Positions 47,079 to 57,086 are shown, numbered from the stretch's first letter. The stretch is DNA of 64,000 bases from Leptospira harrisiae (GCF_002811945.1 NZ_NPDX01000001.1:62001-126000); one strand, 5' to 3'. Translations and numbers: made by a program. Notes: generated by a model not told the origin, from the sequence alone.

Positions 47079-48635
47079 ATGCTTTTTAATACCTTTGTCT
47101 TTTTGTTATTTTTTCTTATCGTGTATTCGGTTTTTTTGGGATTCGGATGGTTTGCCGGAAAACAAAAATGGGCATACCGTGCACAAAACCTATGGTTACT
47201 CCTTGCATCTTACTTTTTTTACGGGTGGTGGGAGTGGTTTTTTTTAACCCTCATCCTTGTCAGTACCATCATTGACTACTGTGCTGCCATTTTGATTGAA
47301 GGGACGGAAAACCAAATCCGTCGTCGCCTCTATCTATCAGTTTCCATTGTTGCCAACTTGGGCCTTCTTTTTACAATGAAGTACTACGATTTTTTCGCAG
47401 TGAACCTCATTGATTCCTGGAACCAATTGGCTTTGTGGATGGGTTCCACAGTTGCCGCCGATTCGAATACATACTTGTTAAGAAATATCATTCTACCGGT
47501 GGGAATTAGTTTTTATACCTTCCAAACCATGTCTTATACGATAGATGTGTTCCGAAAACAAATCAAAGCGGAACGTGATTTTTTTGACTTTGCTCTTTTT
47601 GTGAATTATTTCCCACAACTTGTGGCAGGTCCCATCGAACGCGCAGCGGACCTTCTTCCCCAATTGAAACAACCAAAATTCCCCACTTGGGATGGAGTAC
47701 AAAAAGGATTGTATGATATCCTTCTTGGTTACTTTATGAAGGTCTTTGTTGCGGATAATTTATCCACATACGTTGACCAAGTTTTCCTTGCTGGAAAATC
47801 TCTTTATACACAAAATCCAGACATCATCCAAGCCATGGATGGATCCCAAGTGTTTGCTGGTGGGTTTTTATTTTTAACCCAAATTTATTGTGACTTTGCT
47901 GGTTATTCTTTTATTGCCCTCGGTATTTCGCGACTTCTTGGAGTTACGCTGACTGTAAATTTTGAAACTCCAGAATTTTCCAAAACACCAACTGAGTTTT
48001 GGAATCGATGGCATGTAACACTGAACAGATGGTTTCGAGATTATATTTATATTTCACTCGGTGGAAGTAAATATGGAAAGTTTGCTCAGTACAGAAACTT
48101 ATTTATTATTTTCTTTTTGTCTGGGCTTTGGCATGGGGCCAATTGGACCTTTATCACTTGGGGTTGTTTGCAAGGTGTATACACCATTATTTACCTGGTG
48201 GCTTTTGCTAAAAAGAAAGATGATAAATCTGATGTTACAGAAATCACAAAACCTTCGTTACTTGAAAGAATCCAAGGTATTCTTTTGGGAACGTTTTCTA
48301 GAGTGCTCATTTATACGCTCGTTGTTTTTAGTGCCGTTGGGTTTCGTTCTTATGATGCCAATATGATGTTTCTTTATATGAAAAAATTCTTAATGGTTTG
48401 GGATTGGGATCTAAACCCGAATAATAACATTAAGAATATGTTTGGTCTTTTTGAGGAATATTTTAAAATATTTTTACCACTTCTCATCATCGATGGAATC
48501 ACCTATTTCAAAAAAGAAAGGTATTGGGTTTTTGTATCTCACCCACTTGTTCAAGTTTTTGTTTTGTTTTTTATGGGATTTCTCATCCTCACCCGTGGAG
48601 TTTTTGGAAAGGAGGTAATCTACTTTGCGTTCTAA
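47079..48635 (+). CDS. MBOAT O-acyltransferase (AlgI-like)
   Basis: 518 residues, polytopic (about 11 helices). Family motifs are FQTMSYTIDVFRKQI, LVAGPIERA, EFWNRWHVTLNRWFRDYIYISLGG and the catalytic-His segment FLSGLWHGANWTF. AlgI-type proteins pass acetyl or other acyl groups across the inner membrane to a periplasmic SGNH partner for polysaccharide decoration. The next gene overlaps by 11 bp and encodes such a partner. The polymer modified in this organism is unknown. Confidence 0.9.
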   Translation: MLFNTFVFLLFFLIVYSVFLGFGWFAGKQKWAYRAQNLWLLLASYFFYGWWEWFFLTLILVSTIIDYCAAILIEGTENQIRRRLYLSVSIVANLGLLFTMKYYDFFAVNLIDSWNQLALWMGSTVAADSNTYLLRNIILPVGISFYTFQTMSYTIDVFRKQIKAERDFFDFALFVNYFPQLVAGPIERAADLLPQLKQPKFPTWDGVQKGLYDILLGYFMKVFVADNLSTYVDQVFLAGKSLYTQNPDIIQAMDGSQVFAGGFLFLTQIYCDFAGYSFIALGISRLLGVTLTVNFETPEFSKTPTEFWNRWHVTLNRWFRDYIYISLGGSKYGKFAQYRNLFIIFFLSGLWHGANWTFITWGCLQGVYTIIYLVAFAKKKDDKSDVTEITKPSLLERIQGILLGTFSRVLIYTLVVFSAVGFRSYDANMMFLYMKKFLMVWDWDLNPNNNIKNMFGLFEEYFKIFLPLLIIDGITYFKKERYWVFVSHPLVQVFVLFFMGFLILTRGVFGKEVIYFAF

Positions 48636-49902
48636 ATTTTTAGGAATAGGGATTACCCTTTTATTGTTTTTGGTTTTGGAAATTGTAGTTCGATTCACTG
48701 GAATCCACTATTTGGAACAACCGGAAATTTTCTTTGTCAATTTAAAGAAAAACTTTGTGGAATCGGGCAAAGGCGATGCCGAGATTATTGTGTTAGGTGA
48801 TTCACGTTCAATGGCTTTGGCTGGATATCCAAAACAACCAGATATTGAGTTTTCTGTTTATAATCATAGTTTGCCTGCCATGGGACCCAAATACTACCGT
48901 TTCTTTTTGGATAAGTATTTAAAAAAAGGAAACGCCAAACCAAAAATGATTTTGTTTGCCGCATCACCTAAACTCTATGCGACGGGATACGGCCCTCCAC
49001 TTTATGATCCTGATGCAAAGGCAGTCAAGGAAAACGAATCCGTATCTGAATACCTCAATCGAAGATGGAATGAAGGCATAAAAAAGAATTTTTTTCGAAC
49101 TGTAACTCCTTCAAATATTATCAGTTACAGCGGAAAACAAGAAGATGCAAATCAAATCCTTTGGGAATTTTTTGGTCATCGTTATCTTCACCAGTTTACA
49201 TTTTCCGAATTATCAAACCAGTATTCTGGTGTAGAACGTTTGTATATTCTTTCTAAAGCAATGCCGCTTTTATACGAATCTTACAGGTTTCATGGAGCCA
49301 TTCGAAATGGTCTAAGTTTATCCAATTGGAAAGTGGACAAAAATTACAAAGAACGATCTCTCTTTTGTGAGGCTTGTGAAAATGTGGAAGCTGGACTTTG
49401 TAAACCTTCCTCTTCCCAATTAGAAGACAATCGCACCATCGAAGACCAAATCACTCGTCATTTCGGAAAGTATAATATTTCTAATCGATTGAAACCAGAA
49501 CTTGTTTTGTTTTCGAAAGAATTGATTCGTAAAGAATTGGATGCAGAGTTAAAAAATCCAATTCCATATGTATACCGCAAACCAGACTTTATCGTATTAA
49601 AAGAACTGATCGAATACACTCGTTCCCAGGGAATCCAATTTGGTATGATCTACATGCCATGGATTCAGGAAAAACAAGAATCCAAGGAGTCGAAAGACCT
49701 ACTTACCGATTTAAAACTTTTTTTTAGAGAGAATCCAGATTCTGGACTTTTTTTCTTTCCCGATTCTTCTTACCCTGCGGAGAGATTTGTAGATAATATC
49801 CATTACGATTGTCGAGGGGAAAAACGGGTAAACGAAGAATTCCGTAATTTTGTTCTTCCGCAAGTGTTTCGTTTTTTGCATTCCAAACAAAAATCCAATT
49901 GA
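48625..49902 (+). CDS. DUF1574 SGNH-like protein, partner of the MBOAT
   Basis: 425 residues with an N-terminal membrane anchor (FLGIGITLLLFLVLEIVV). Block I of an SGNH hydrolase is VLGDSRSMAL (Asp-Ser) and block V is DNIHYD (DxxH), placing Ser, Asp and His for catalysis like AlgJ/AlgX. I read it as DUF1574, a family common in Leptospira beside MBOAT genes. The start is TTG 48625 with a perfect GGAGG 9 bp upstream, inside the MBOAT 3' end, so the two are coupled. Confidence 0.85.
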   Translation: MRSKFLGIGITLLLFLVLEIVVRFTGIHYLEQPEIFFVNLKKNFVESGKGDAEIIVLGDSRSMALAGYPKQPDIEFSVYNHSLPAMGPKYYRFFLDKYLKKGNAKPKMILFAASPKLYATGYGPPLYDPDAKAVKENESVSEYLNRRWNEGIKKNFFRTVTPSNIISYSGKQEDANQILWEFFGHRYLHQFTFSELSNQYSGVERLYILSKAMPLLYESYRFHGAIRNGLSLSNWKVDKNYKERSLFCEACENVEAGLCKPSSSQLEDNRTIEDQITRHFGKYNISNRLKPELVLFSKELIRKELDAELKNPIPYVYRKPDFIVLKELIEYTRSQGIQFGMIYMPWIQEKQESKESKDLLTDLKLFFRENPDSGLFFFPDSSYPAERFVDNIHYDCRGEKRVNEEFRNFVLPQVFRFLHSKQKSN

Positions 49903-49961
49903 TTTCCGATTTCCGGCGTTGGAGAATGAAGCACTCCATCCGGATAAGAGGAAACCCAATC

Positions 49962-51668
49962 ATGTTTTCGTTTCGAAACATATTTGTATGTATTCTATCA
50001 GCCTATCTCATCGGATTACCGGTGTTTGGCCAGAACCGTTATGCGTTGTTCATTGGAACTAATTACAAAGGGAACACTGCAAAAATCCCTGAGTTGAATC
50101 TCTGTGAAGCAGACGCAAACTTCTTAAAAGAAAAAATCCAAAAGAAAGGAAACTTCAAGGATATCAAAGTCCTGTTAGGTTCCATGGTCACTCGTGACAA
50201 TGTCAAAAACGCCATCACCCAATTGGGGAAAGTCGTCGGCAAAGAGGATTCTGTTTTTTTATACTTCTCCGGTCATGGAATGTATATGAAAGATGCGAAA
50301 GCAAAAAATGGAATGCGTAACTATCTCATTTGTTACGATCGCCCGCATATTTCGGATGAAGAACTAAACGAATTTTTAACAGAAATCAAATCCCAAAAAA
50401 CAGTCCTCGTGATGGATTGTTGTTATTCGGGTGGGATTGCTAAAAAAGGAAAAAACACCCGGGGCGCCGCAGAAATCCCGATTGCCCAAGGAAATGACGG
50501 AGTGGTTCGACAAAATGCTGAAGATTATTTTTTCCAAGATAAAGCAGTCATTTCTTCCTCAGACGATGACCAAACTTCGATCGAAGTCGGAGGAACCATC
50601 AATCATGGGATCTTTACTTATAACTTTGGAAATGCCTTAGAAAAAGGGGATTTAAACAAAGACAGTGTGGTGACAGCCCTCGAAGCCTTCTTTGTTGCCA
50701 AAGAAGAAACGGTAAAGATGGCCCGCCAATTCAACCACGAACAGACCCCGCAAGTTTCAGGGAATGCCGCAGGGATCTTTTTATCGGGTTCACCCAAACC
50801 ACAAACCCCTCCGCCCAAACCACCGAATGTTGTTGTAAACGTTCCCATCACACCTGTAGAAACAACGACGCCAAATACAAATAACACCACAACTCCTCCT
50901 GTGGCACCGGAGCCGGAACCAACACCTGCCAACGAAACGACAGTTGTCATTCCTCCAATCGTGGAAGAACCACCGGCACCACCTTCTGTCACTACGGGAA
51001 GCATTCTCATTCGTACCTCCATCATCAAAGACAAGTCTTATGGGGGAGCGGCTACAAAATCGCCTTACGATCTTCTCAACAAACAGGGAAAACTAAAATC
51101 TTCTCCAACAGAAGACAAAGTAAGATCGATCAAAGTCCTTGTGGATGACCAGGAATACAGCTCTCAAGTCACAACAGAGAAATCAAAAATCTGGGGATCT
51201 GTGACCAAAAATGGAACTCTCATCCAGGGAGATATCTATAATGTAAAAATCGATAACCTTCCTGCAGGTGTGCACCAAATCGAAATCAGAGCAGATAAAT
51301 ACCCGATTTATAAAACAGCTACGGCAGTTCTCCCCAAACAGACTGTGACTGTGGATGCGATCAACTCCATGGATGGATTTGGAGCGATTCGGGGCCGTGT
51401 ATTTTATAAAACCTTAGACAATCCGATCGAAAAACATCCCATCTATATGCCGACAGTGGTTTCCACAAATCAGATTTTTAAGGTCACCACAGACAAAGAT
51501 GGCTACTTTTGGTTTACCAACTTAAAACCGGGAAAATATGAAATCCGAGCTAGTTTCATGGAAGAAATGAAATTAGAAAACTCAGAGATTCAAGTCCAAC
51601 CGGGAGAAGTGACCAATGTGGACATCATCCTCAATAAAAAATTGAGTTATACAAAAACAAAATACTGA
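49962..51668 (+). CDS. Secreted caspase-fold (metacaspase-like) protease
   Basis: 568 residues from ATG 49962, which follows AGAGGAAA; the longer frame overlaps DUF1574. Residues 1-23 are a signal peptide ending VFGQ. The caspase domain (25-275) has the catalytic His105 in YFSGHG and Cys154 in DCCYSGG. A Pro/Thr-rich linker (about 276-344) leads to two beta-sandwich regions. The last (GRVFYKTLDNP to NVDIILNK) resembles a carboxypeptidase-regulatory-like domain. Export is unusual for the fold and points to a periplasmic or surface role. It follows the DUF1574 gene by 59 bp and ends at a strong terminator. Confidence 0.88.
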   Translation: MFSFRNIFVCILSAYLIGLPVFGQNRYALFIGTNYKGNTAKIPELNLCEADANFLKEKIQKKGNFKDIKVLLGSMVTRDNVKNAITQLGKVVGKEDSVFLYFSGHGMYMKDAKAKNGMRNYLICYDRPHISDEELNEFLTEIKSQKTVLVMDCCYSGGIAKKGKNTRGAAEIPIAQGNDGVVRQNAEDYFFQDKAVISSSDDDQTSIEVGGTINHGIFTYNFGNALEKGDLNKDSVVTALEAFFVAKEETVKMARQFNHEQTPQVSGNAAGIFLSGSPKPQTPPPKPPNVVVNVPITPVETTTPNTNNTTTPPVAPEPEPTPANETTVVIPPIVEEPPAPPSVTTGSILIRTSIIKDKSYGGAATKSPYDLLNKQGKLKSSPTEDKVRSIKVLVDDQEYSSQVTTEKSKIWGSVTKNGTLIQGDIYNVKIDNLPAGVHQIEIRADKYPIYKTATAVLPKQTVTVDAINSMDGFGAIRGRVFYKTLDNPIEKHPIYMPTVVSTNQIFKVTTDKDGYFWFTNLKPGKYEIRASFMEEMKLENSEIQVQPGEVTNVDIILNKKLSYTKTKY

Positions 51669-51705
51669 TCCAATTCCTGGACCTGGGTCCCAAAATTTTG
51701 ACCAA

Positions 51706-51728
51706 GCCCTCCTCGGAGGGCTTTTTTA
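51706..51728 (+). terminator. Rho-independent terminator after the caspase gene
   Basis: GCCCTCC (51706-51712) pairs with GGAGGGC (51715-51721) and is followed by TTTTTT. The 2-nt loop implies the inner base pairs open. It ends 60 bp after the caspase stop codon. Confidence 0.88.
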
Positions 51729-51780
51729 TAACCTTTACCAATCTTAAAATTCTCCTTTTCAGCTATTTGCAGCAATGATT

Positions 51781-51887
51781 GATTAAATTTAATCCTATTT
51801 TGATTAATATTAATCCATTTTTCAAAATTTTTCCTTTTTTTGCCCTCGAATGAGGAAATTCTTCATAATTTCCGATTGAATTTAATC
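51781..51887. promoter_or_regulatory. Three 14-bp palindromic sites upstream of the 121-aa gene
   Basis: GATTAAATTTAATC (51781-51794) and GATTAATATTAATC (51802-51815) are perfect palindromes 21 bp apart, two helical turns. GATTGAATTTAATC (51874-51887) has one mismatch and lies 72 bp further on. Each is followed by C. A TAGAAT at 51912-51917 may be the -10, which would put the third site near -43, an activator position. Confidence 0.7.
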
Positions 51888-51964
51888 CTTATGGGGAGAT
51901 TCTTAGAGTCATAGAATACAAATAGGGAATCGGAAAAAGAGGTTCCCACTCTAGAGAGGATCAC

Positions 51965-52330
51965 ATGAAAACAACAAAGATTATCGCAACAGGGATCTTG
52001 GCAATGGGGCTTGCAACAGCAAATCTCCAAGCTTTAGATACAAACGAAAGATTAGAGCTTTTGGAGTCTGCTATGATTGAACAAGCAACAACTCCAGCGC
52101 AAAAATCTGCCGTTTCGGAATACCTTGCGAATGTCGCAAAAGAAAAAGTAGAAATGGCTCAGGCACTTCGTGACAGAGCAGGATCTACTCGCGGTGGTAA
52201 GGCTCTTAGCCAAATGAACGAGAAGAAAGAACTTCTTCGCCGTGCAGAAGCTCTTGAAAAAGAAGCCAAAAAATACCAAACTATCTCTATGGACCTTCAT
52301 GCAGGTTCTATGCAGGTAGCACAAAACTAA
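51965..52330 (+). CDS. Small exported helical protein, 121 aa
   Basis: Residues 1-23 are a signal peptide ending LQA; the mature ~98 residues are charged and probably all helical (ERLELLESAMIEQ, AKEKVEMAQALRDRAGS, EKKELLRRAEALEKEAKKY). No family is recognised. The good ribosome-binding site (GAGAGGA), a dedicated UUCG-loop terminator and three palindromic sites upstream suggest an independently regulated, possibly abundant periplasmic protein. Confidence 0.78.
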   Translation: MKTTKIIATGILAMGLATANLQALDTNERLELLESAMIEQATTPAQKSAVSEYLANVAKEKVEMAQALRDRAGSTRGGKALSQMNEKKELLRRAEALEKEAKKYQTISMDLHAGSMQVAQN

Positions 52331-52334
52331 GCAC

Positions 52335-52391
52335 CTCAAACCTTACGTTTGAGAATTGCGAGAAAGGTCAGGTTCGCCTGGCCTTTTTTTG
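52335..52391 (+). terminator. Double hairpin terminator with UUCG loop
   Basis: A first hairpin CTCAAAC/GTTTGAG (52335-52353) is followed by AGGTCAGG-TTCG-CCTGGCCT (52365-52384) and TTTTTT. The UUCG tetraloop with C-G closing would be very stable. It insulates the 121-aa gene from ftsQ. Confidence 0.88.
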
Positions 52392-52445
52392 TACCCTCAT
52401 GATAAATGCTTTCCAAGCAGCTTAACTATGTGACATAATCAATAT

Positions 52446-53177
52446 ATGGTTGACACCCCCCAAGAAATCAAAGAAAAACGATTTGGGCGCGTGGTTCCCA
52501 TCCTGTTAGTTGCTTTGGGCCTATTGGCTTTAGGGTTAATCTTTCGTTGGGGTAGGCCAGTGAAACCGGTGGTCCGTGTGGAATGGGAAGGCCTTGTGGC
52601 GCTCACTCCTCCCGAGGTATTTACCTATTTGGGAGTGGATCCGGAAAACCCAAGGATCGGGGATTGGAAGGATTGGGAGAAACAACTTTCTGTTCATCCA
52701 AGGATTCGAAAGGTTCGGATCACAAGAGACCCTGATGGATTTTTGATGATCAATGTACAGGAGAAAGTCGCCGAATTTGTCATACATGTAGGAAGTTCCC
52801 TGTATGAAGTGGATGAAGATCTGGAAATAATTTCCAGAGATCGAGTGTTAGCTAATCATCTAATTGTGATTAGTGGTCAGTTCACTGTTGGGGAAAATAA
52901 ACTAGAAGGCAGACAGATTTTTGATATCACTAAAGAAATGCGTTATGCTCTTTCCTCTTATCCTGCTTTAAGATCAAGAATCTCCGAACTCGTCGCAGAA
53001 CGTGACGGAAATTACACTATGTATTTAAAATCACCAAACACTATGAAAGTGTATTTAGGTGATAAATTAGAACTGAATGTTTTTCGTAAATTATACGCAT
53101 CATTAGCTTATATGGAAGCTGAATCTGTAAAAGCTGTTTCTATCGACTTGAGAGGGGAAGACGCAGTTTATCATTGA
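52446..53177 (+). CDS. ftsQ: Cell division protein FtsQ
   Basis: 243 residues: a short basic cytoplasmic start, one transmembrane helix ([17 protein letters not shown]), then a POTRA domain ([27 protein letters not shown]) and the FtsQ beta domain. It links FtsA/FtsZ at the inner face with FtsB/FtsL in the periplasm. Identity rests partly on synteny with ftsA, which starts 1 bp after its stop. No ddl, murB or murC precedes it. Confidence 0.88.
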   Translation: MVDTPQEIKEKRFGRVVPILLVALGLLALGLIFRWGRPVKPVVRVEWEGLVALTPPEVFTYLGVDPENPRIGDWKDWEKQLSVHPRIRKVRITRDPDGFLMINVQEKVAEFVIHVGSSLYEVDEDLEIISRDRVLANHLIVISGQFTVGENKLEGRQIFDITKEMRYALSSYPALRSRISELVAERDGNYTMYLKSPNTMKVYLGDKLELNVFRKLYASLAYMEAESVKAVSIDLRGEDAVYH

Positions 53178-53178
53178 T

Positions 53179-54417
53179 ATGACTTATGATGATGTACCAA
53201 TCATAACGGCCTTGGATTTAGGTTCCTCACTAGTTAAAGTTGTCATCGGGCGACTTCTAGGGGAACATGAAATCGAAATTATTGGAACTGGAGTTTATCC
53301 TTCTGCCGGTATCAAAAATGGTTCCATTGTTAATATTGAGACCACTACAAAGTCCATCATAGAAGCGTTTGGCGATGCTGAACTTATGGCTGGTCAAGAA
53401 GTGAATACCGTTGTGGTCAACGTATCTGGAAAATCAGTGTATGGATTCAATGAAAAAGGAATCATCGCAGTGACTAACAGAGAACGAATTGTATCTGAAA
53501 CCGATATCATGCGAGTTGTGGAAGCGGCACAAGCTGTACATGTTCCCAACGATCAACAAGTCATTCATGTGCTTACAAAAGAATTCAAAGTTGATGACCA
53601 AGTGAACATCAAAGATCCGATCGGGATGACAGGAGTTCGTTTGGAAGCCGAAGTACATATTGTATCTTGTGGGAATACAGCACTAAATAACATTGATCGT
53701 TGTGTGGAACAGGCTGGTCTTTTGCAAATGGACCGAGTGTTATCAAGTCTTGCTTCTTCAGAAGCCATCCTTACCTCTGGCGAAAAAGATTTAGGAACCG
53801 CAGTCATTGACATTGGTGCGGGAATTTGCGATATCATTATCTATGTGGATGGGGGAATCGCTTTTTCTTCCGTGGTTCCTTTTGGTGGATTCCATATCAC
53901 TAGCGATATTTCCATTGGTTTAAAAACAACTGTGGAAACAGCAGAAGTCATCAAAAAACGATACGGCCATACGCGCATTGATATGGTTGATCCCACAGAG
54001 AAATTTGAAATTCCATCGATTTCAGGTAGGCCAGCTCGTTCGGTATTTCGCCAAGAACTTGTGGAAATTTTAGAACCAAGGGTTCGCGAAATTTTAGAAA
54101 TGATAGATCATGAACTTGTTCGTTCAGGATTTAAGTCAAGTTTGGCGGGAGGAGTCATCCTTACAGGTGGGACTTCCCTTTTGCAAGGGATTGAAGCTAC
54201 TGCTGAGGAAGTATTACGCCTGTCAGTGGGTCGTGCGAAACCAGCAGGGCTCAGCGGCCTTGTGGATAAAATTTCTAGCCCTGAATATGCAACTGCTGTT
54301 GGTCTGATTAAATATAGTTCCAAAATACAAAATTTAGAACAAAGAAACATGCATTCCGGATCTGATTCCGATGGATGGATGAAAAAAGTTCGTCGTTGGA
54401 TGGAGAATAATCTCTAA
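53179..54417 (+). CDS. ftsA: Cell division protein FtsA
   Basis: 412 residues of the actin/HSP70 fold. [16 protein letters not shown] is phosphate loop 1, [15 protein letters not shown] phosphate loop 2 and [12 protein letters not shown] the adenosine motif. The C-terminus [12 protein letters not shown] is the amphipathic membrane-targeting helix. FtsA tethers FtsZ filaments to the inner membrane. It is 1 bp from ftsQ and 10 bp from ftsZ, forming one operon. Confidence 0.95.
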   Translation: MTYDDVPIITALDLGSSLVKVVIGRLLGEHEIEIIGTGVYPSAGIKNGSIVNIETTTKSIIEAFGDAELMAGQEVNTVVVNVSGKSVYGFNEKGIIAVTNRERIVSETDIMRVVEAAQAVHVPNDQQVIHVLTKEFKVDDQVNIKDPIGMTGVRLEAEVHIVSCGNTALNNIDRCVEQAGLLQMDRVLSSLASSEAILTSGEKDLGTAVIDIGAGICDIIIYVDGGIAFSSVVPFGGFHITSDISIGLKTTVETAEVIKKRYGHTRIDMVDPTEKFEIPSISGRPARSVFRQELVEILEPRVREILEMIDHELVRSGFKSSLAGGVILTGGTSLLQGIEATAEEVLRLSVGRAKPAGLSGLVDKISSPEYATAVGLIKYSSKIQNLEQRNMHSGSDSDGWMKKVRRWMENNL

Positions 54418-54427
54418 GGATAAGTAA

Positions 54428-55618
54428 ATGTTGTACCTAGAAGAAGAAAAAACAAGCCCTGCTATTATCAAAGTCATTGGAGTTGGTGGAGGCGGAATGA
54501 ATGCCGTCACTCGGATGGTACACTCAAAAATGACGGGTGTTGACTTTATTGTGATGAACACCGATGAACAAGTATTATTAAAATCTCCAGTAGAAGTAAA
54601 AATCCAATTGGGTAACAAAGTCACTCGCGGGATGGGTGCCGGCGGAGATCCAGAACTCGGTGAAAAGGCAGCTCTTGAAGACAAAGAACGAATTATATCT
54701 GCGCTGAAAGGTGCTGATATGGTTTTTGTCACTGCAGGGATGGGTGGCGGAACGGGAACTGGGGCTGCACCCATTATTGCTGCCATTGCCAAAGAACTAA
54801 AGTGTTTGGTAGTCGGTGTGGTGACAGTTCCTTTTTCCTTTGAAGGAAAACGCAGAGCAGAACTTGCGAAACTTGGAATTGACCAACTTCGAGCAAATGT
54901 AGATACACTCATCACCATTCGTAACGATTCTATCTTTCAAGTAGTAGATAAAAATACACCTGTGGATATGGCATTTCGAGTGATCGACGATATTCTGTTA
55001 AATGGTGTTCGTGGGATCAGTGACATTATCAATCATCCAGGAATCATCAATGTAGACTTTGCTGATGTAAAAACCATCATGAAAGATACGGGAGATGCAA
55101 TTTTGGGTGTTGGGGAAGGTCGTGGAGAAACTCGTGTGAGTGAGGCCGTTGAACAAGCCATCAATAACACTTTGTTAGAGGATTCAAGCATCCAAGGTGC
55201 AAAGTCTCTCCTCATCAACGTAACTGGGGGAAATGATTTGACCATCCATGAATGGAATGAAGTTTCACAAATCATTACGGCTCAAGCCGATCCCGATGCA
55301 AATATCATCATTGGACTCAATGAAGACGTTTCACTTTCAGATCAAATTCGAGTCACTGTGATTGCGACCGGATTTAACAAAAAAGGAAAACAATACCAAA
55401 GAGAACAAAAGGCAGTGGGTTCAGAAGAATCGGTTTCTCCTATGGTTTATATTAGAAAATCAGAAGAAAAGGATTTGGGGTTTGGTAAAGAGCAAGATTC
55501 TGTCCGAAGTATCCGTCAAACGAATCGTGGTTTTTCTTCTCAGAAACAATCCTCCCCATTTCAAAATTACGGAGAGGATTACGACATTCCTGCTTTTTTA
55601 AGACGAAAGAACGATTAG
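54428..55618 (+). CDS. ftsZ: Cell division protein FtsZ
   Basis: 396 residues, tubulin-like GTPase. [13 protein letters not shown] starts the nucleotide-binding domain, [10 protein letters not shown] is the tubulin signature and [11 protein letters not shown] contains the T7-type region. A variable linker (~320-385) ends in the conserved peptide [11 protein letters not shown], which binds FtsA. The start follows AAGGA. It is the last gene of ftsQAZ and is followed by interleaved inverted repeats rather than an ordinary terminator. Confidence 0.97.
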   Translation: MLYLEEEKTSPAIIKVIGVGGGGMNAVTRMVHSKMTGVDFIVMNTDEQVLLKSPVEVKIQLGNKVTRGMGAGGDPELGEKAALEDKERIISALKGADMVFVTAGMGGGTGTGAAPIIAAIAKELKCLVVGVVTVPFSFEGKRRAELAKLGIDQLRANVDTLITIRNDSIFQVVDKNTPVDMAFRVIDDILLNGVRGISDIINHPGIINVDFADVKTIMKDTGDAILGVGEGRGETRVSEAVEQAINNTLLEDSSIQGAKSLLINVTGGNDLTIHEWNEVSQIITAQADPDANIIIGLNEDVSLSDQIRVTVIATGFNKKGKQYQREQKAVGSEESVSPMVYIRKSEEKDLGFGKEQDSVRSIRQTNRGFSSQKQSSPFQNYGEDYDIPAFLRRKND

Positions 55619-55634
55619 AAGTCAAAGCTTAGAC

Positions 55635-55680
55635 TGACTGATTCACACCAATTTAGTGAGTGAATCAGTCAAATTGGTGT
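55635..55680. repeat. Two interleaved inverted repeats after ftsZ (potential pseudoknot)
   Basis: TGACTGATTCA (55635-55645) pairs perfectly with TGAATCAGTCA (55661-55671), and ACACCAATTT (55645-55654) pairs with AAATTGGTGT (55671-55680). The order is A1-B1-A2-B2, so the stems interleave. They can form an H-type pseudoknot or two mutually exclusive hairpins. The element fills the 61-bp gap between convergent genes and has no T run. Confidence 0.75.
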
Positions 55681-57086
55681 TAGTTCGAATAAGAACGTAC
55701 TGAAATAAACAGAGGTTTGTCGGCCTCAACTAGAAGTTTTTTCGGTGCTGCTGTCACAACGGATCCCGGTGATTCTACTTTAAAATCATATTCTCCTGGT
55801 GCGAGAAGGATTCGTTTGACTTGGAAGTTGGCAGGGATAGTCCTCCAACAACGTAGGTCAGGGGCAATGGTTTGTGAAACAGCAAGGCCTGCCGCCGCAC
55901 CAGCCGCCACTCGAATTAATGATGAAACCAAATCATTGTTTTTGTTTTTCCCACCTGATTCAATGGCGCGTGCCATGGCCTCCGATGCAATCACTGCAGC
56001 TACTATCTTTACAGCTAAAGAAGTTAAATTCTTAGTGATGAGAGCTTTGTAATTTTCATTGAAGTTGTTCATTGCTGTTTCGGAGTAGTTGTTCATGATA
56101 TCGGAATAACCAACATCCACACCGTTAATATAGTATTTTTTGGGAAGGGAACCTTTCGGATCCCTTTCTTTATAAATGGGAATGGGATTTTCTGCAATTG
56201 AAAGTGCCGCAATGGCACCAGTTAACGAAGCTCCGGCTCCTTTGGCGAAAAGTCCTTTTTCCACAGCACCACGGAGGGCAGCAGCAAAGTATTCATCTTC
56301 AATGAGTTTTCCCCTAGACATTTTGATCGCCGATTTTCCTGCTTCGTGAATGATGACTACCTCAGAAAGTTTTTCATTTTCTGGAGAGATCCTTTGCATC
56401 GAACGATTGTAAGCTTGTAAACTAGAACGTCCGGCTGCATATTTTGTTTGGTCACCGGAATCCCCTTCTTTAACAGCTAACAGGTATCTGTCGGCAGATA
56501 GATTTTGGCTTTTCCCAATGAGTTGTTCCATGTTTTTATACTGGACCCTTGCATCATTGTATCTGCCAAGACTTTCAGAAACATAGGCATCAATCAAACG
56601 AGCAGCGTTATTTTGCCTGTAATCGGGCGCTAAAAAACGCATTTCCTTTAATTCAAAGTCGAGTCTTCGAAAATAAATTTTTGCGTTGTTTGTGTCACCT
56701 TGCAGTAGGTAATTGTTCGCAATATAGAACTTAATCATTACCCTTTCAAAATCTTCTCCGGTGTAGTTGGACTCGTTGTCGGAAAGAACAAACGAAAGAC
56801 CAGACCTTGTCATACTAACTTTGATATTGTCTGCTAAATCTTCTGCTTCTTTGAAAACTTTATTAGAGGTAACATAATCACCTTTGGTATGAAAAATCAT
56901 ACCAGCTTCCATTAAAAATAAAAGTTTATCTTTGTTAGAGGATCCTTCGTAAAGGTCTCTAATTTTGGGAATGGCAGAGTCGTAGTCCTGTCCGTAATAC
57001 GCCGATTCGGTTGCTTTGATGATTTTGTTATAATCACTGGCGCAACCGAGAATAAAAAGAGAGAGAAAAAGAATGGTTTTTTTCAT
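55680..57086 (-). CDS. COG3014-like TPR lipoprotein
   Basis: 468 residues with lipobox FILGC. The N-terminal half is TPR-like (YYGQDYDSAIPKIRDLYEG; MIFHTKGDYVTSNKVFKEAE; YIANNYLLQGDTNNAKIYFRRL). The second half has KYYINGVDVGYSDIMNNY and a Gly/Ala-rich hydrophobic stretch, ending in a beta domain (LLAPGEYDFKVES). This matches what I know as COG3014. Such proteins occur next to LpoB-like lipoproteins, as here, and presumably assist penicillin-binding proteins at the outer membrane. It is 17 bp downstream of that gene. Confidence 0.78.
   Translation of the reverse strand: MKKTILFLSLFILGCASDYNKIIKATESAYYGQDYDSAIPKIRDLYEGSSNKDKLLFLMEAGMIFHTKGDYVTSNKVFKEAEDLADNIKVSMTRSGLSFVLSDNESNYTGEDFERVMIKFYIANNYLLQGDTNNAKIYFRRLDFELKEMRFLAPDYRQNNAARLIDAYVSESLGRYNDARVQYKNMEQLIGKSQNLSADRYLLAVKEGDSGDQTKYAAGRSSLQAYNRSMQRISPENEKLSEVVIIHEAGKSAIKMSRGKLIEDEYFAAALRGAVEKGLFAKGAGASLTGAIAALSIAENPIPIYKERDPKGSLPKKYYINGVDVGYSDIMNNYSETAMNNFNENYKALITKNLTSLAVKIVAAVIASEAMARAIESGGKNKNNDLVSSLIRVAAGAAAGLAVSQTIAPDLRCWRTIPANFQVKRILLAPGEYDFKVESPGSVVTAAPKKLLVEADKPLFISVRSYSN

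Noticed and set aside
50618..51034. Minus-strand Gly/Val/Thr-rich open frame
   Set aside because: It is the antisense of the Pro/Thr-rich linker of the caspase-fold protein; composition explains the lack of stops.
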